Source of the DNA: an uncultured Myxococcales bacterium
Lineage (GTDB): Bacteria > Myxococcota_A > UBA9042
Assembly (NCBI GenBank): GCA_903896545.1
Contig: CAITYF010000246.1
Span: 1 to 64,000, forward strand
Length of the DNA: 64,000 bases
Reading direction: 5' to 3'
A program made the position numbers and the translations under genes. Numbering within the stretch: position 1 is the first letter of the stretch; every line of letters starts with the position of its first letter. The notes beneath the pieces were generated by a model. That model was not told the origin of the DNA. It did not search any database and was given only the letters and a program-made list of their open reading frames with translations. Below, piece after piece: positions 62,524-64,000 of the stretch.

Positions 62524-63255
62524 GTGAAGCAACCAAAAACCCTCATCTGCGTGCCCACTTACAACGAGCGGGAGAACCTACCTCTGCTGGTCGATGCGAT
62601 CTTTGCGGAGGTGCCGCACGTCGAAATCCTCGTGATCGACGACAACAGCCCGGACGGCACAGGGCAATTGGCGGACGAACTCGCCAGCAAGAACAGCCAG
62701 GTCCACGTCCTGCACCGCGCGGGAAAGCAGGGACTGGGTCGCGCTTACATCGCCGGCTTCCAGTGGGCGCTGGCGCGCGATTACGAGTTGGTCTTCGAGA
62801 TGGACTGCGACTTCTCCCACCAGCCGCGTTTCTTGCCGGAATTTCTGAAGAAAGCGGAGAAGTTCGATCTGGTCCTGGGCTCGCGCTACATCCCCGGCGG
62901 CGGCACGCAGGATTGGGACTGGCGGCGCCGCGCGATCTCGATGGGCGGCAATACCTACGCGCGGGTCATTTTGGGCTTGCCGTACAAGGATCTGACCGGC
63001 GGCTTCAAGTGCTTCCACCGCAAGGTGCTGGAAGCGTTGCCCTTGGAGCAGATCCTGAGCAACGGCTACGTGTTTCAGATCGAGCTGACCTGGCGCACCG
63101 TCGCCGCTGGCTTCACGGTCGGCGAAGTGCCGATCCAATTCCCGGATCGCACACGCGGCGAGTCGAAAATGGACGGGCGCATCGTGCGCGAGGCCGTCGT
63201 GAACGTGTGGAAGTTACGCCTCAGCAAGCCGCAAACGTCGCGTCCGCAGCGCTGA
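62524..63255 (+). CDS. Polyprenyl-phosphate mannosyltransferase (Dpm1-like)
   Basis: The protein has 243 residues, starting with GTG. It is a GT2-family transferase that moves mannose from GDP-mannose to polyprenyl phosphate. Motifs: CVPTYNERENLPLLV, VIDDNSPDGTGQLAD, HRAGKQGLGRAYIAGF, the metal-binding FEMDCDFSHQP, GSRYIPGGGTQDWDWRRRAISMGGNTYAR, and DLTGGFKCFHRKVLEAL. There is no membrane tail, so it is a soluble Dpm1 type that would need a membrane partner. The product could be the donor of the GT-C-like proteins at 13171 and 24823. Confidence 0.92.
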   Translation: MKQPKTLICVPTYNERENLPLLVDAIFAEVPHVEILVIDDNSPDGTGQLADELASKNSQVHVLHRAGKQGLGRAYIAGFQWALARDYELVFEMDCDFSHQPRFLPEFLKKAEKFDLVLGSRYIPGGGTQDWDWRRRAISMGGNTYARVILGLPYKDLTGGFKCFHRKVLEALPLEQILSNGYVFQIELTWRTVAAGFTVGEVPIQFPDRTRGESKMDGRIVREAVVNVWKLRLSKPQTSRPQR

Positions 63256-63293
63256 TCCGCATTTCAGGTATGGTCAGCGGCGACCTTTTGACC

Positions 63294-63299
63294 TAGACT
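63294..63299 (+). promoter_or_regulatory. Possible -10 box of bactofilin promoter
   Basis: TAGACT at 63294-63299 with TGGTCA (63271-63276) 17 nt upstream is a possible promoter for the bactofilin gene at 63380. Tentative. Confidence 0.3.
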
Positions 63300-63379
63300 T
63301 GGCGGACCGCGCTCGCGTCCGAGACCGAAGCCCGCGAACCCGAACGTCAACCGCATTTGTGATCTACAACGAGGCAACC

Positions 63380-63895
63380 ATGGCAAACGAACTGAACGCG
63401 CTGTTGGGGAAAGGCAGCGATTTTCAAGGCAAACTGACGTTCGAAGGCAGCGTGCGGATCGACGGCCGTTTCACCGGCGAGATCCTCACCGACGGCCATC
63501 TCATCATCGGCGAAGGCGCGCAGGTCCAGGCGGAAATCCGCGTGGGCACCGTCCAGATCTACGGCAACGTTACCGGAAACGTGACGGCCAACGACGGCGT
63601 TGAGCTGCACGCTCCGGCGTCGCTCCGGGGCAACATCGCGTCGCCGGCGCTGCACATCGACAAGGGCGTGTTCTTTGACGGCGCATGCCAGATGACGACC
63701 CCGAAGGACGATCGCGCCGCTCCGGCTCGTCCGGCGCCTGCCCCGCGTCCGATCGCAATGGGTTCCGCGCCGATCGCCGCTGCGCTTTCGCAGAGTCAGC
63801 CGGTCCCGAACCTCGGTTCGTCGCCCGTTCGCCAGAGCGGCGTCTTCACCGGCGAGCCTTCGCGCGCTTCCGGCGAGCTCCCGCACAAGTTCTAG
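63380..63895 (+). CDS. Bactofilin
   Basis: The protein has 171 residues from the ATG at 63380. The bactofilin (DUF583) beta-helix spans about residues 10-105: GKGSDFQGKLTFEGSVRIDGRFTGEILTDGHLIIGEGAQVQAEIRVGTVQIYGNVTGNV. It forms polar filaments without nucleotide and scaffolds cell shape or chromosome-segregation proteins. A C-terminal tail of ~60 residues is Pro/Ser/Ala-rich and disordered. It ends 24 bp before the carbamate kinase gene. Confidence 0.93.
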   Translation: MANELNALLGKGSDFQGKLTFEGSVRIDGRFTGEILTDGHLIIGEGAQVQAEIRVGTVQIYGNVTGNVTANDGVELHAPASLRGNIASPALHIDKGVFFDGACQMTTPKDDRAAPARPAPAPRPIAMGSAPIAAALSQSQPVPNLGSSPVRQSGVFTGEPSRASGELPHKF

Positions 63896-63919
63896 CCCTA
63901 CCGGGCATAGGGAGCGCCG

Positions 63920-64000
63920 ATGCGGCAATTCGGCTCCGGTCGACCGCTCGTGGTCGTCGCATTTGGCGGCAATGCGCTTTTGCAGCCGCATGATGACGGC
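63920..64000 (+). CDS. arcC: Carbamate kinase, 5' part
   Basis: Only the first 27 codons are inside the window. The frame starts at ATG 63920 with GGGAG upstream and reads into the carbamate-kinase N-terminus (VVVAFGGNALLQ, the phosphate-binding GGNAL motif). The enzyme makes ATP from carbamoyl phosphate and ADP, or the reverse. Its identity rests on this motif alone. Confidence 0.7.
   Translation, partial: MRQFGSGRPLVVVAFGGNALLQPHDDG

Overview
The window is GC-rich, gene-dense bacterial DNA with a chromosomal character (gyrA, mnmG, rarA, purEK, ugd, a tRNA-dihydrouridine synthase). It most resembles an uncultured myxobacterium or related former Deltaproteobacterium. Supporting traits are Hanks-type Ser/Thr kinases, one of them fused to a sigma-54 activator; a bactofilin; many Cys-rich or Asp-rich lipoproteins with CDDGNxCT and MopE-type CDGxDNNC motifs; an NHL/DUF1554 giant lipoprotein; a matrixin-like protein with a C-terminal hydrophobic anchor; and a DUF4157 protein. 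No tRNA, rRNA, IS element, prophage or CRISPR array was recognised.

Layout: 0.1-6.3 kb holds minus-strand envelope genes (beta-barrel, lipoproteins, Nudix hydrolase). 6.5-9 kb holds two cyclic-nucleotide-binding proteins and a Dus enzyme. 9-15 kb has ugd diverging from gyrA, then a GT-C-like membrane protein. 15.1-21.4 kb holds a 1627-residue kinase/ATPase/TPR/GAF/sigma-54 activator with a second kinase behind it, diverging from a small lipoprotein gene that has a textbook -24/-12 promoter, a dyad upstream site and a leader hairpin. 21.4-29.3 kb holds pncC, a Cys-rich lipoprotein, purEK, a PMT-like membrane protein, TPR-like and Cys-rich secreted proteins and a periplasmic cyclophilin. 29.4-33.8 kb holds mnmG, interrupted by an in-frame TAG, then a CpoB-like and an OmpA/Pal-like lipoprotein. 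34-42 kb holds a tandem Usp protein, rarA, two adjacent triple-thioredoxin-fold exported proteins and an aminotransferase. 42-52 kb holds a DedA protein, a HEAT-repeat protein, an APC permease with an elaborate leader, an isoaspartyl dipeptidase and the 1855-residue NHL lipoprotein. 52-64 kb holds a DUF3109 protein, a radical SAM protein, a matrixin-like protein, a HExxH peptide-hydroxylase-like protein, a DUF4157 protein, a cysteine-synthase-like enzyme, an acyl-CoA synthetase, a Dpm1-type glycosyltransferase, a bactofilin and the start of carbamate kinase.

How parts fit together: many same-strand neighbours overlap by ATGA/GTGA, suggesting translational coupling. The best candidates for undescribed biology are (1) the permease control region, with five heptamers phased at 10-11 bp, a likely activator-dependent promoter, mutually exclusive leader stems and a perfect 16-bp hairpin; (2) the sigma-54 lipoprotein circuit beside its probable activator; (3) two tandem triple-thioredoxin-fold proteins that have lost the CxxC pair; (4) the amber-interrupted mnmG; (5) a ~102-bp repeat found in two convergent intergenic gaps 42 kb apart; and (6) a radical SAM/HExxH neighbourhood with a possible small precursor ORF. 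All function calls rest on reading motifs; no database search was run.
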